Counted from the stretch's first letter, positions 54,680-63,444 are shown. The stretch: 64,000 nt of DNA from Bacillus sp. FJAT-42315 (GCF_002797375.1 NZ_KZ454941.1:3118118-3182117), one strand, 5' to 3'. Program-made: numbers and translations. Notes: a model not told the origin generated them from the sequence alone.

Positions 54680-56380
54680 TTATTCGACAAAAATCGAGGA
54701 GTGACAGGCACTCTCAAGAGGAGCCGGCTTGCCGAAATAATATCCTTGAAAGTAGTCGCATTCAAGGTCTTTTAAGCATGCCACTTGTTCAGCTGTTTCC
54801 ACGCCTTCTGCAATGACATGAAAACCTAGTTCGTGAGCGACTTGAATGGTCGCATCGACAATCGCCCGACTTTTGGAAGAATTCGTTATGTCTTGAATAA
54901 AGCTTCTATCAATTTTTACAGACGTAATCGGTAAGTTTTTCAAATATTGAAGACTAGAATACCCTGTTCCGTAATCATCAAGCTCTACTTCCATCCCTAC
55001 ATCTTTAAACTGCTTAATGAGATAAATAACAATATCTGGATCTTTAATTGCTACACTTTCCGTAATTTCAAGCTTAATAAAAGAAGGGTCGATCTTATAT
55101 TTTCTACATAGACTTTGAATGTTCGTAAATAAGTGATCATCAAAAAATTGCTTCATGGACAAATTGAAGCCAACTTTCACTGGTTTTTGTAGAGATTGTT
55201 GTAGTTTCGGCAGATCTTGAAGAACTATGTCGAATAATAAATAACCTAGCGGAATAATCAATCCTGTTTCTTCTGCTATTGGAATAAATTCATCAGGAGG
55301 AACAAACCCCAATGTTTCAGAATTCCAACGTACGAGAGCTTCAAAGCTTTCTAGTTCACCATTTTTATTAAATTGCGGCTGATAATGCACTTGAAAGCAC
55401 TGATTTTGAATCGAATGATGCAAACAATTTTTGATTTCAAATTTACGATTAATATTGATCGTCATGCTACTATCAAATGAGATAAATTGATTTTTCCCTT
55501 TCGATTTAGCTAATTTCACTGCATGAAAAGCTGTTTGCATTAAATCTTCAAAGGTTTCTCCATAGGTCGGATAATGAGTAACTCCTATACTGAGCGTCAT
55601 ATAATAAAAGGACTGCTTGTACGTAATAGGCTCTTCAAACACTTGATAAATGCTTTCAATCACCTCTTCTACTTCACCATAAGCAGGATCGAGAAGTACA
55701 GCAAATTCATCCCCATGTATTCGAGTGATAACCTCGTTGTCATTTGGAATGATTTCTCGCAACCGTTCACCGACAATTTTAAGAATTTCATTTGAGTGCT
55801 GTACACCTAGACTTTCATTAATCCGTTTAAAGTCATCAATGTTAATATACAAAAGGTAAAATTCTTCACCTATATGCATTCGCTTCTTTACCACTTGCTC
55901 AAAGTAATTAGCATTGTGTAAACCCGTCACCGGATCTTCAAGCGTCTTTTTCAACAATGTTTCTTCAAGGTTCTTTTTCTCGGTAATATCATTTCGAATA
56001 GCGATAAACTGATACAGCTCTCCTTCTGTGTCTCGAAAAGGAACAATCGTTGTATCTACCCAATAATACGATCCATCCTTCGCACGATTTCGAACTTCTC
56101 CACTCCATATGTCTCCTTTACAAATGGTGCGCCACATATCTTCAAAAAATAAATCATCATGATAATTGGAATTAACCATTTGATGCGTTTTGCCTAACAG
56201 CTCATGAGATTCATATTGTGAAATTTCACAGAATTTATCATTAACGAACGTAATTATACCGTTTCGATCAGTGATTGCTATAATAGATTTCTGATTCAAC
56301 GCATGTAAAATATCAAATACTTCTTTATACGTATGCTGCAACTGTGCACCTCCCCCATCAATAGGAGTAGTTTTTTTCAT
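54680..56380 (-). CDS. PAS-GGDEF-EAL protein (probable c-di-GMP phosphodiesterase)
   Basis: A 566-residue cytosolic protein: PAS domain with PAC (residues 25-135), a GGDEF domain whose motif is HGDEF (222-226, first Gly lost, so cyclase activity is doubtful), and an EAL domain with EALVRW (347-349), N in NLSMKQF, LEITES, ELDDYGTGYSSL, VKIDRSFI and AEGVET all kept. It should degrade c-di-GMP in response to a PAS signal. ATG 56380 is preferred to 56428 because an extended -10 promoter overlaps the upstream part. The last residues (ACHSSIFVE and the stop) come from repeat copy 13. Confidence 0.88.
   Translation of the reverse strand: MKKTTPIDGGGAQLQHTYKEVFDILHALNQKSIIAITDRNGIITFVNDKFCEISQYESHELLGKTHQMVNSNYHDDLFFEDMWRTICKGDIWSGEVRNRAKDGSYYWVDTTIVPFRDTEGELYQFIAIRNDITEKKNLEETLLKKTLEDPVTGLHNANYFEQVVKKRMHIGEEFYLLYINIDDFKRINESLGVQHSNEILKIVGERLREIIPNDNEVITRIHGDEFAVLLDPAYGEVEEVIESIYQVFEEPITYKQSFYYMTLSIGVTHYPTYGETFEDLMQTAFHAVKLAKSKGKNQFISFDSSMTININRKFEIKNCLHHSIQNQCFQVHYQPQFNKNGELESFEALVRWNSETLGFVPPDEFIPIAEETGLIIPLGYLLFDIVLQDLPKLQQSLQKPVKVGFNLSMKQFFDDHLFTNIQSLCRKYKIDPSFIKLEITESVAIKDPDIVIYLIKQFKDVGMEVELDDYGTGYSSLQYLKNLPITSVKIDRSFIQDITNSSKSRAIVDATIQVAHELGFHVIAEGVETAEQVACLKDLECDYFQGYYFGKPAPLESACHSSIFVE
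54683..54711 (+). repeat. Dispersed repeat, copy 13 (coding the EAL protein C-terminus)
   Basis: TTCGACAAAAATCG arm and GAGGAGTGACAGGCAC core. On the minus strand it is in frame with the EAL protein and reads A-C-H-S-S-I-F-V-E before TAA. Confidence 0.88.
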
Positions 56381-56395
56381 AAAACGATTTCCCAT

Positions 56396-56404
56396 GCCAT
56401 TATA
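56396..56404 (-). promoter_or_regulatory. Extended -10 promoter of the GGDEF-EAL gene
   Basis: TGGTATAAT on the minus strand (TATAAT 56399-56404 plus TG upstream), about 19 bases before ATG 56380; -35 is weak. Confidence 0.5.
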
Positions 56405-56457
56405 CCATGAAAAAATACCCAACAACATGATCAGCTATGCAAAAAGCATGTGGAATA

Positions 56458-56511
56458 CACTCACTGAAAATATTGATCCTTTCGACATTTTTCGATAATT
56501 TTCAGTGAGTG
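56458..56511 (+). repeat. Long inverted repeat upstream of kdp
   Basis: A perfect 14-bp inverted repeat CACTCACTGAAAAT/ATTTTCAGTGAGTG with a 26-base loop containing TTCGACATTTTTCGA. It overlaps diverged repeat copy 14. Confidence 0.75.
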
Positions 56512-56520
56512 ACAGGCAGC
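56481..56520 (+). repeat. Dispersed repeat, copy 14 (diverged)
   Basis: TTCGACATTTTTCG arm, then GTGAGTGACAGGCAGC in place of the core. Most diverged copy. Confidence 0.6.
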
Positions 56521-56540
56521 TCTTTGTCGATTTTTTTTGC

Positions 56541-56569
56541 TTTACAAGTTTTCAGGATCGGACTAGAAT
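56541..56569 (+). promoter_or_regulatory. kdp promoter
   Basis: TTTACA (56541-56546), 17-base spacer, TAGAAT (56564-56569), about 50 bases before the first riboswitch. Confidence 0.7.
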
Positions 56570-56611
56570 GACATCAATCTTAATTTTTTGTTAAGAAATT
56601 TTTCCAATTCG

Positions 56612-56750
56612 CTGAGTTCTGCATGAAGATCATGAGAAACGGGGGAACCAATAAACACTGGGGTGAATCTCAAGCAATTGAGTAGGGCAACTCTTGCTGT
56701 CCGAATCCGTCAGCTAACCTCGTAAGCGTTGTGAGAGGGAGATGGTGAGC
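56612..56750 (+). promoter_or_regulatory. c-di-AMP riboswitch (ydaO/yuaA type), first of two
   Basis: Holds the ydaO core in order: ACGGGGGAACCA, GGGGTGAATCTCAA, GAGTAGGGCAA, GTCCGAATCCGTCAGCTAAC, CTCGTAAGCG and GAGAGGGAGA. c-di-AMP binding is known to reduce expression of downstream potassium-uptake genes. Confidence 0.93.
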
Positions 56751-56799
56751 ATTTGGTAAACAAACTAAACAATTAAATCATGAAACGTATGCATCTATT

Positions 56800-56950
56800 T
56801 TGCTTAGTTCCTATTTTTTAGGAAGCGGGGGAACCAACCGTGGCTCATAAGTCACATGGGGTGAATCTCAAAACATTGAGTAGGACACTCTCAAGTCCGA
56901 ATCCGTCAGCTAACCTCGTAAGCGCATTGAGAGAGGCAACACAAATTCTG
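56800..56950 (+). promoter_or_regulatory. c-di-AMP riboswitch (ydaO/yuaA type), second of two
   Basis: A second complete aptamer 50 bases after the first: GCGGGGGAACCA, GGGGTGAATCTCAA, GAGTAGGACA, GTCCGAATCCGTCAGCTAAC, CTCGTAAGCG and GAGAGAGGCAA. Peripheral hairpins differ from the first copy, so this is not a recent duplication. Confidence 0.93.
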
Positions 56951-56984
56951 TGTATTCACACGGCTTATTTTCCTATGCCGTCAT

Positions 56985-57031
56985 AAGAAGCCACAGGAAG
57001 AGTGACCTCTTCCTGTAGGCTTCTTTTTTGT
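56985..57031 (+). terminator. Riboswitch-controlled terminator before kdp
   Basis: AAGAAGCC-ACAGGAAGAG paired with CTCTTCCTGT-A-GGCTTCTT (one bulge), then a T-run, 40 bases before the first kdp ORF. Confidence 0.88.
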
Positions 57032-57073
57032 TCTCCGAAACAATTTTTAACAAAAAAGGAGTGTTTTAACTTG

Positions 57074-57172
57074 ATGGATCTATTGATGGTCGTTGTGCTC
57101 ACTACTATGTTCAGCTTGTTTTCTTTTTTTATTTCTTGGTGTCATCAAACGATCGGAGGAGATGAATCATGA
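57074..57172 (+). CDS. Small membrane ORF preceding kdpF
   Basis: A 32-residue ORF (MDLLMVVVLTTMFSLFSFFI followed by SWCHQTIGGDES), one membrane helix with a polar C-terminal tail. AAAAGGAG is 12 bases upstream (TTG 57071 is an alternative start). Its stop overlaps the kdpF start (ATGA), and its 3' codons contain the kdpF ribosome site GGAGGAG, so it is translationally coupled to kdpF. Small one-helix ORFs at this place occur in other kdp operons, so it is probably real. A Kdp-complex subunit or a leader peptide is possible. Confidence 0.6.
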   Translation: MDLLMVVVLTTMFSLFSFFISWCHQTIGGDES

Positions 57173-57246
57173 TGTTCGCTGCCTTTGTAACTATTTGTCT
57201 ATTATTTTTTCTACTTTATGTGCTTATTCACCCGGAAAAGTTTTAA
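57169..57246 (+). CDS. kdpF: KdpF, small stabilising subunit of the Kdp K+ pump
   Basis: A 25-residue one-helix peptide ending YVLIHPEKF, the KdpF signature end. It stabilises the KdpABC complex in the membrane. GGAGGAG lies 5 bases before ATGATG. kdpA follows after 22 bases. Confidence 0.88.
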   Translation: MMFAAFVTICLLFFLLYVLIHPEKF

Positions 57247-57268
57247 AAAATGAAGGAGGATTCCATCC

Positions 57269-58948
57269 ATGGATTTATTGCAAATAAGCGTTGTATTGGT
57301 TTTGCTTTTATTGCTTGTCAAACCGCTAGGAACGTATATCTATCATGTGTTCTCTGGCCAATCCAATGCTTCAGATAAACTATTTCGACCGATTGAAAAT
57401 CTTATTTTTTCAATCAGTGGATTAAAAGAACGATCAAATATGTCAGCGAAAAAGTACACTCTCGCGTTGATCTTAACAAACGTCATTTTCGTCGCCGTTG
57501 GCTATATAATTTTGCGATTACAAAAATACTTACCTTTCAATCCAAATAGTATTGACAGTATGGAGCCGACGTTAGCGTTTAATACCATTATTAGCTTTAT
57601 GACCAATACGAACTTGCAGCATTATAGCGGTGAAACGGGGTTATCCTATTTGTCACAAATGGCCGTCATTACGATGATGATGTTCACATCAGCCGTCACA
57701 GGTATTGTCGTTGCCATCGCATTTATTCGGGGCATCACCTCCAAAGGGCAAACAATCGGGAACTTTTTTGAAGATTTTGTGAAAGGTCACACAAGATTAT
57801 TAATTCCAATGGCGATGATTGTCACACTCGTTCTCGTTGGCTTAAAAGTGCCGCAAACACTAGATCCGTCCATCGAACTAACAACTCTTTCTGGTGAAAA
57901 ACAAGAAATTGCCGTTGGACCGGTTGCATCTCTCGTATCCATTAAGCATTTAGGAACAAACGGTGGAGGATTTTTCGGTGTGAACTCCTCTCACCCCTTT
58001 GAAAATCCAAGCCCATTAACGAATGTACTAGAAATACTGGCGATGTGGTGTATTCCAGCCGCCTTAACGTACACTTACGGGCGATTCGCCAAAAATCAAA
58101 AGCAAGGCTGGATCATTTTTTCATCGATGGGATTGATTTTCTTAGCCTTCCTTTCACTCATTTACTTTTCAGAGAGCCAAGGAAATCCAGCTCTCGTCAA
58201 TCTAGGATTAGACGGCTCTCAAGGTAGTATGGAAGGAAAAGAGATGCGATTTGGCATCGCTCAATCGGCTCTATTTAGTACCGTGACAACCGCTGCTACA
58301 ACAGGCACCGTCAATAATATGCATGATACATTAACGCCTCTTGGCGGCATCACTCCTCTTTCATTAATGATGCTGAATTCGATTTTTGGAGGCGATGGCG
58401 TCGGGTTAGTCAATATGCTTATGTATGCCATCATCGCCGTGTTCATTTGTGGATTAATGGTTGGGCGAACACCTGAATTTTTAGGGAGAAAAATTCAGCC
58501 TAAAGAAATGAAGCTCATTGCAGTCGCCTTATTAGCCCATCCGATTATCATTCTTGGACCAACAGCCATTGCCTTTATGACTGAGTTAGGAAAAAGTACT
58601 ATTAGTAATCCCGGTTTCCACGGGATTTCACAAGTACTCTATGAATATACTTCTGCGGCTGCCAATAATGGATCAGGCTTTGAAGGGTTAGGCGATGCCA
58701 CTCCATTTTGGAACATTTCGACTGGGCTTGTGATGCTGCTTGGACGATATGTATCAATCGTCGCCTTATTAGCAATAGCTGGCTCACTAGCTCAAAAGCA
58801 ACCCATCCCTGAAACGATCGGCACGTTTAAAACGGATCAACTATTATTCGCAGGACTTCTGATCGGAACCGTATTAATCGTAGGTGCTCTAACCTTTTTA
58901 CCGGTACTAGCCCTTGGACCAATCGCAGAATATTTAACGATTCGCTAA
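57269..58948 (+). CDS. kdpA: KdpA, potassium-binding subunit
   Basis: A 559-residue membrane protein of the SKT superfamily with ten helices; four selectivity-filter loops are visible (FMTNTNLQHYSGE; KHLGTNGGGFFGVNSSHPFENP; TTAATTGTVNNMHD; TSAAANNGSGFEGLG). K+ enters through it. AAGGAGGA precedes the ATG. Full length. Confidence 0.96.
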   Translation: MDLLQISVVLVLLLLLVKPLGTYIYHVFSGQSNASDKLFRPIENLIFSISGLKERSNMSAKKYTLALILTNVIFVAVGYIILRLQKYLPFNPNSIDSMEPTLAFNTIISFMTNTNLQHYSGETGLSYLSQMAVITMMMFTSAVTGIVVAIAFIRGITSKGQTIGNFFEDFVKGHTRLLIPMAMIVTLVLVGLKVPQTLDPSIELTTLSGEKQEIAVGPVASLVSIKHLGTNGGGFFGVNSSHPFENPSPLTNVLEILAMWCIPAALTYTYGRFAKNQKQGWIIFSSMGLIFLAFLSLIYFSESQGNPALVNLGLDGSQGSMEGKEMRFGIAQSALFSTVTTAATTGTVNNMHDTLTPLGGITPLSLMMLNSIFGGDGVGLVNMLMYAIIAVFICGLMVGRTPEFLGRKIQPKEMKLIAVALLAHPIIILGPTAIAFMTELGKSTISNPGFHGISQVLYEYTSAAANNGSGFEGLGDATPFWNISTGLVMLLGRYVSIVALLAIAGSLAQKQPIPETIGTFKTDQLLFAGLLIGTVLIVGALTFLPVLALGPIAEYLTIR

Positions 58949-58968
58949 TTGAATGAGGTGAAAAAATA

Positions 58969-60996
58969 ATGAAAGATGTAACACCTAAGCTAAGCTCGAC
59001 TACACTGCAAAAAGCGGTTGTCGAAAGCTTTGTTAAACTAAATCCACTTATTATGATCAAAAATCCGATTCTCTTCGTCGTAGAAATTGGTGCGATATTT
59101 GTATTGTTGATGATGGTTGCTCCTTCCCTGTTTGAAGCGGAAGGACGATTCGGCTATAACTTGGCCGTATTTCTCATCCTTTTATTTACCCTGTTATTTG
59201 GTAACTTTGCAGAGGTATTAGCGGAGGGACGTGGAAAAGCACAAGCCGATAGCCTTAAACAAACGAAAAAAGATACTGTCGCTCATAAGGTACAAAAAAA
59301 CGGAGACATTAAACCTGTCTCTTCTAACGATCTTCGTAAAGGCGATATCGTATTAGTAGAAGCTGGCGAATTCATTCCTGGAGACGGTGAGATTATCGAA
59401 GGGCTTGCCTCCATCGACGAATCAGCCATTACAGGGGAATCAGCTCCCGTCATTAAAGAAGCGGGTGGGGATTTTAGTTCCGTTACTGGCGGCACACGAG
59501 TGGTCAGCGATTGGGTCATGGTACGAATCACTGCCGATCCTGGCGAGTCATTTCTTGATAAAATGATTTCTCTCGTCGAAGGAGCAACCCGTCAAAAAAC
59601 GCCGAATGAAATTGCGTTAAACATTTTACTCGTCACATTAACGATCATCTTTTTAATTGTCGTTGTGACACTCGTTCCGATTGCAAATTACGTGGGTATC
59701 GATTTAGAGCTTTCTACATTGATCGCCTTGCTCGTTTGCTTGATCCCAACGACGATTGGCGCCCTCTTATCAGCGATCGGGATTGCAGGAATGGATCGCG
59801 TCACACGATTTAATGTGATTGCGATGTCTGGAAAGGCTGTCGAAGCTGCAGGAGACATTAACACGATCGTTCTAGATAAAACAGGGACGATTACATTTGG
59901 AAACCGGTTAGCTGCCGACTTTCTCGCAGTTAAAAACGTCAAACAACAAATGCTGATCGATACGGCAGTCATCACTTCTTTATTCGACGAAACACCTGAA
60001 GGCCGCTCTGTATTAGAACTGGCGAAAGAAAAAGGGGCTTCATGGGAAAAATCAGCTTACGAAAAAGCAGAGATCATTCCTTTTACCGCAGAGGAACGAA
60101 TGAGCGGTATCAACTTTAAAAGCAACGAATTTAGAAAAGGCTCGGTAGATGCGATCATCGACTGGGTGAAAGAAAAAGGCGGCATGATTCCAAATGATTT
60201 AAAAACGAGCGCCGATGACATCTCGAAACAAGGTGGCACGCCGTTAGCCGTTGCTAAAAACGAGCAAATTCTTGGAATCATTTATTTAAAAGACACCGTC
60301 AAACCGGGAATGAAAGAACGCTTTGATGAACTGAGAAAAATGGGTATTAAAACGATTATGTGTACAGGAGATAATCCATTAACCGCCGCCACCATCGCCA
60401 AAGAAGCGGGTGTAGACGACTTTGTCGCTGAATCAAAACCGGAAGATAAAATTAGAGTCATCCGTGAGGAGCAAGCTAAAGGAAAATTAGTCGCCATGAC
60501 TGGAGATGGTACGAACGATGCCCCTGCCCTTGCTCAAGCCGATGTCGGACTTGCGATGAATAGTGGCACCATTGCGGCAAAAGAAGCGGCCAATATGGTC
60601 GACTTAGACTCCGACCCAACAAAAATCATTGAGGTCGTCTCAATCGGAAAACAGTTATTAATGACGAGAGGATCATTAACGACATTCAGTATTGCGAATG
60701 ATGTAGCGAAATATTTTGCCATCATCCCAGCGATGTTTATGTTAGCGATTCCTGAAATGGAAGCATTAAATGTGATGGGATTGAATTCACCAACGAGTGC
60801 CATTTTATCTGCGCTCATCTTCAACGCCTTGATCATTCCATTATTAATTCCCTTAGCGATTAAAGGGGTCAAATATGTACCGATGTCTGCTAATCAATTA
60901 ATCTCAAGAAATATTACAATCTACGGCCTCGGCGGAGTGCTTGTGCCATTTATCGGGATTAAACTGATTGATATGATGATCGGGTTGTTCATATAA
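58969..60996 (+). CDS. kdpB: KdpB, P-type ATPase subunit
   Basis: A 675-residue type IA P-ATPase: actuator TGES (ITGESAPV), phosphorylation DKTGTITFG, nucleotide-binding KGSVDAI region, hinge [16 protein letters not shown], and seven helices. Drives K+ import at low external K+. AGGTG precedes the ATG; 20 bases after kdpA. Confidence 0.97.
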   Translation: MKDVTPKLSSTTLQKAVVESFVKLNPLIMIKNPILFVVEIGAIFVLLMMVAPSLFEAEGRFGYNLAVFLILLFTLLFGNFAEVLAEGRGKAQADSLKQTKKDTVAHKVQKNGDIKPVSSNDLRKGDIVLVEAGEFIPGDGEIIEGLASIDESAITGESAPVIKEAGGDFSSVTGGTRVVSDWVMVRITADPGESFLDKMISLVEGATRQKTPNEIALNILLVTLTIIFLIVVVTLVPIANYVGIDLELSTLIALLVCLIPTTIGALLSAIGIAGMDRVTRFNVIAMSGKAVEAAGDINTIVLDKTGTITFGNRLAADFLAVKNVKQQMLIDTAVITSLFDETPEGRSVLELAKEKGASWEKSAYEKAEIIPFTAEERMSGINFKSNEFRKGSVDAIIDWVKEKGGMIPNDLKTSADDISKQGGTPLAVAKNEQILGIIYLKDTVKPGMKERFDELRKMGIKTIMCTGDNPLTAATIAKEAGVDDFVAESKPEDKIRVIREEQAKGKLVAMTGDGTNDAPALAQADVGLAMNSGTIAAKEAANMVDLDSDPTKIIEVVSIGKQLLMTRGSLTTFSIANDVAKYFAIIPAMFMLAIPEMEALNVMGLNSPTSAILSALIFNALIIPLLIPLAIKGVKYVPMSANQLISRNITIYGLGGVLVPFIGIKLIDMMIGLFI

Positions 60997-61026
60997 GAAA
61001 ATTCATGACAATATGGAGGAGTCAGC

Positions 61027-61587
61027 ATGTTTAAAATTATTCGATTATCGCTGTTGATGATCGTTCTATGTGGAATCGCCTACCCATTAGCGATGACAGG
61101 GCTTGGTCAGCTACTATTTCCAGCGCAAGCGAACGGAAGCTTAATTGAAAATGAAAAAGGGAAAGTCGTCGGTTCTGAGCTGACAGGTCAAAAATTTGCT
61201 GAAAAAGGCTACTTTCACGGGCGAGTTTCTTCTATAGAATATGATGCTTCTGCCTCGGGTTCAAATAACTATGCACCATCAAACGCTGACATGCTCAAGC
61301 GAGTGAAGCAATCGATCGCAGACATCCAAAAAGAAGATCCTGAAATCGACCTAAAAGATATCCCTGTCGACTTAATCACGAACTCCGGCTCTGGACTCGA
61401 CCCACATATCTCAGTAGCCGCAGCTAAATTTCAAGTCGATCGCATCAGTAAAGAAACAGGCATCGACGAAAATACACTAAATAAAGCCATCGACGAAACG
61501 ACAGAAGCACGTAGTCTCCAACTCTTCGGAGAACCGCGAGTCAATGTCTTAAAATTAAATATCAAAATACAAGAACTAGAAAAATAA
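61027..61587 (+). CDS. kdpC: KdpC, accessory subunit
   Basis: A 186-residue protein with one N-terminal helix and the family core: SELTGQKFAEKGYFHGRVSS, YDASASGSNNYAPSN, NSGSGLDPHISVAAAKFQVDRI, and LFGEPRVNVLKLN. GGAGGAGTC precedes the ATG. Confidence 0.96.
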   Translation: MFKIIRLSLLMIVLCGIAYPLAMTGLGQLLFPAQANGSLIENEKGKVVGSELTGQKFAEKGYFHGRVSSIEYDASASGSNNYAPSNADMLKRVKQSIADIQKEDPEIDLKDIPVDLITNSGSGLDPHISVAAAKFQVDRISKETGIDENTLNKAIDETTEARSLQLFGEPRVNVLKLNIKIQELEK

Positions 61588-61591
61588 GATT

Positions 61592-61632
61592 AGGTCTGAC
61601 TTCCATTACCTAATGGGAGTCAGATTTTTTCA
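61592..61632 (+). terminator. Terminator between kdpC and kdpD
   Basis: A 14-bp stem with wobble (TCTGACTTCCATTA/TAATGGGAGTCAGA) and T-run. It probably lowers read-through into kdpD relative to kdpFABC. Confidence 0.75.
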
Positions 61633-61647
61633 AAGGGGGAATCGATT

Positions 61648-62772
61648 TTGAATCGCAAGTATCGTAGAAAGACACCCGAAGAGATTCTAGCGGAAATTGA
61701 GCGGCTGAAACGTGGCAAATTGAAAGTGTATATCGGCTCAGCACCTGGTGTTGGCAAAACCTATCGAATGCTTGAAGAAGCCCATGAACTAAAGAAAGAA
61801 GGAATAGATGTGGTGATTGGTTTAATCGAAACCCACAAGCGCAAAGAAACGGAACAATTAATCACCGGCTTAGAAATCATTCCAAAAAAAATGATTCACT
61901 ACAAAGGCAAAGGGCTGGAGGAAATGAACAAAGATGCGATTATCGAACGAGCACCTGAAGTTGTTCTCATTGATGAGCTCGCCCACTCCAACGTCCCCAC
62001 CTCCCCGAACGAAAAAAGATTTATAGACGTAGAAGAAATTTTACAACAAGGTATCCATGTCATTTCCGCTGTAAATATTCAACATTTAGAAAGCGTCCAT
62101 GACATCGTCCAACAAATCACAGGTGTAAAAGTAAGAGAGCGCATCCCAGACCGTTTCCTCCATCAGGCAGACGAAATGATCCTCGTCGATGTCTCCCCCG
62201 AACTACTTATTAAAAGATTAAAGGAAGGAAAAATCTATCACTCCAGCAAAATTGAACAGTCGCTCAATCATTTTTTCACTAAAAGCAATCTAGGAGCCTT
62301 AAGAGAATTATCTCTCCGTGAATTAGCTGATGATGTCGATGACCGCCTAGGACATCATCAATCCTCCACCGGCATCAATGAAGTCATTATGGTGTGTGTC
62401 CAAAATAACGAAAGTGCTGAAAAGCTAATTCGTCGCGGGTGGCGGATTGCTAGTCGCTTAAAAACAAAGCTGCTCATTCTTCACATCTCTCGTGAAGCCT
62501 CTATGAATCGTAAACCTAACGAAAGAAAAAAGATTAAGGAATGGAAAAAGCTCGCCACCCAATTTAACGCCCACTTCATTATTGAACCACTTCATAAAAG
62601 AAACATCGCCACAGCCATTACAGACGTGGCCGTAAAAAACAACGTTACCCAATTGATCCTCGGTCAATCTGCCAGAAGCCGCTGGGAAGAGCTCATTAAA
62701 GGCTCGATCGTTGACCACATTATGAGACATTCTCATGAGATGGATATTCATATTGTGGCATGTAGTAAATGA
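61648..62772 (+). CDS. kdpD: Short KdpD: sensor/USP part only, no kinase
   Basis: A 374-residue cytosolic protein equal to the N-terminal third of KdpD: Walker A GSAPGVGKT (30-38), Walker B-type VVLIDELAHSN, then a universal-stress-protein domain (about 235-372, VIMVCVQNN to LILGQSARSRWEELIKGSIVDHIM). It stops cleanly before the membrane helices and kinase, and a terminator and a convergent gene follow; no kdpE is near. Short KdpD proteins of this kind are known. The USP domain of full KdpD binds c-di-AMP in Staphylococcus, so it may sense c-di-AMP here (inference). TTG start after GGGGGA. Confidence 0.9.
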   Translation: MNRKYRRKTPEEILAEIERLKRGKLKVYIGSAPGVGKTYRMLEEAHELKKEGIDVVIGLIETHKRKETEQLITGLEIIPKKMIHYKGKGLEEMNKDAIIERAPEVVLIDELAHSNVPTSPNEKRFIDVEEILQQGIHVISAVNIQHLESVHDIVQQITGVKVRERIPDRFLHQADEMILVDVSPELLIKRLKEGKIYHSSKIEQSLNHFFTKSNLGALRELSLRELADDVDDRLGHHQSSTGINEVIMVCVQNNESAEKLIRRGWRIASRLKTKLLILHISREASMNRKPNERKKIKEWKKLATQFNAHFIIEPLHKRNIATAITDVAVKNNVTQLILGQSARSRWEELIKGSIVDHIMRHSHEMDIHIVACSK

Positions 62773-62806
62773 AATGGAGCATGCCTTCAAAGCACGCTCC
62801 ATTTCT
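62770..62806. terminator. Terminator between kdpD and the LOG gene
   Basis: AAATGGAGC..GCTCCATTT stem with an inner mismatch, T-rich tail, between convergent genes. Confidence 0.75.
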
Positions 62807-63373
62807 TCAATTATATGTTTTCACTGAAGGCGCTTTATACGCTTGAAATTGATCCAGTAGCACTTTCGGATCAGCCTCTACTAACACCATCGAACGATGC
62901 TTCTCTTCGACAAACTGTTCTTTCACCATATGACCAAACATCGAAACGAGCGGTTCATAAAAGCCATTAATATTTAATAGACCATTCGGCTTTTGATGAA
63001 TACCAATTTGCGCCCATGTGTAAATTTCAAAAAACTCTTCCAATGTCCCAGCCCCACCTGGCATCGAAATAAAGCCATCGGCAAGCTCCGCCATTTTCGC
63101 TTTTCTTTCATGCATCGAAGACACGACAATCAATTCAGTTAAATCGGGATGAGCAATTTCTCGATCCATCAGCACTTCAGGGATAACACCAATCACTTGT
63201 CCCCCTTCTGCTAACACCGTATCGGCAATCACGCCCATAATCCCAACACTTGCCCCACCATATACTAAAGCGATTCCTCGACTCGCTAATTCCTTTCCTA
63301 AAGCAATTGCTCCTTCTCTATAACTCTCGGAAGCTCCCATTCTTGATCCACAAAACACAGCTATACGTTTCAT
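62807..63373 (-). CDS. LOG-family nucleotide 5'-monophosphate phosphoribohydrolase
   Basis: A 188-residue Rossmann-type enzyme with VFCGSRMGAS, LVYGGASVGIMG, SMHERKAKM (catalytic Arg) and MPGGAGTLEEFFEIYTWAQIG (PGGxGT). LOG proteins release bases from nucleoside monophosphates (cytokinin-activating in plants; YvdD in Bacillus). Physiological substrate unknown here. Confidence 0.9.
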   Translation of the reverse strand: MKRIAVFCGSRMGASESYREGAIALGKELASRGIALVYGGASVGIMGVIADTVLAEGGQVIGVIPEVLMDREIAHPDLTELIVVSSMHERKAKMAELADGFISMPGGAGTLEEFFEIYTWAQIGIHQKPNGLLNINGFYEPLVSMFGHMVKEQFVEEKHRSMVLVEADPKVLLDQFQAYKAPSVKTYN

Positions 63374-63444
63374 CTCTAGTTCCTCCTCTTGAATCTACTA
63401 CGTCCAACATTTAACATTATACATAAAAAGCAGGAAGTGACGAC

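Noticed and set aside
61648-62772. kdpD truncated by frameshift
   Set aside because: No kinase-coding remnant follows in any frame before the terminator and the convergent LOG gene; the protein ends cleanly after the USP domain, as in known short KdpD.
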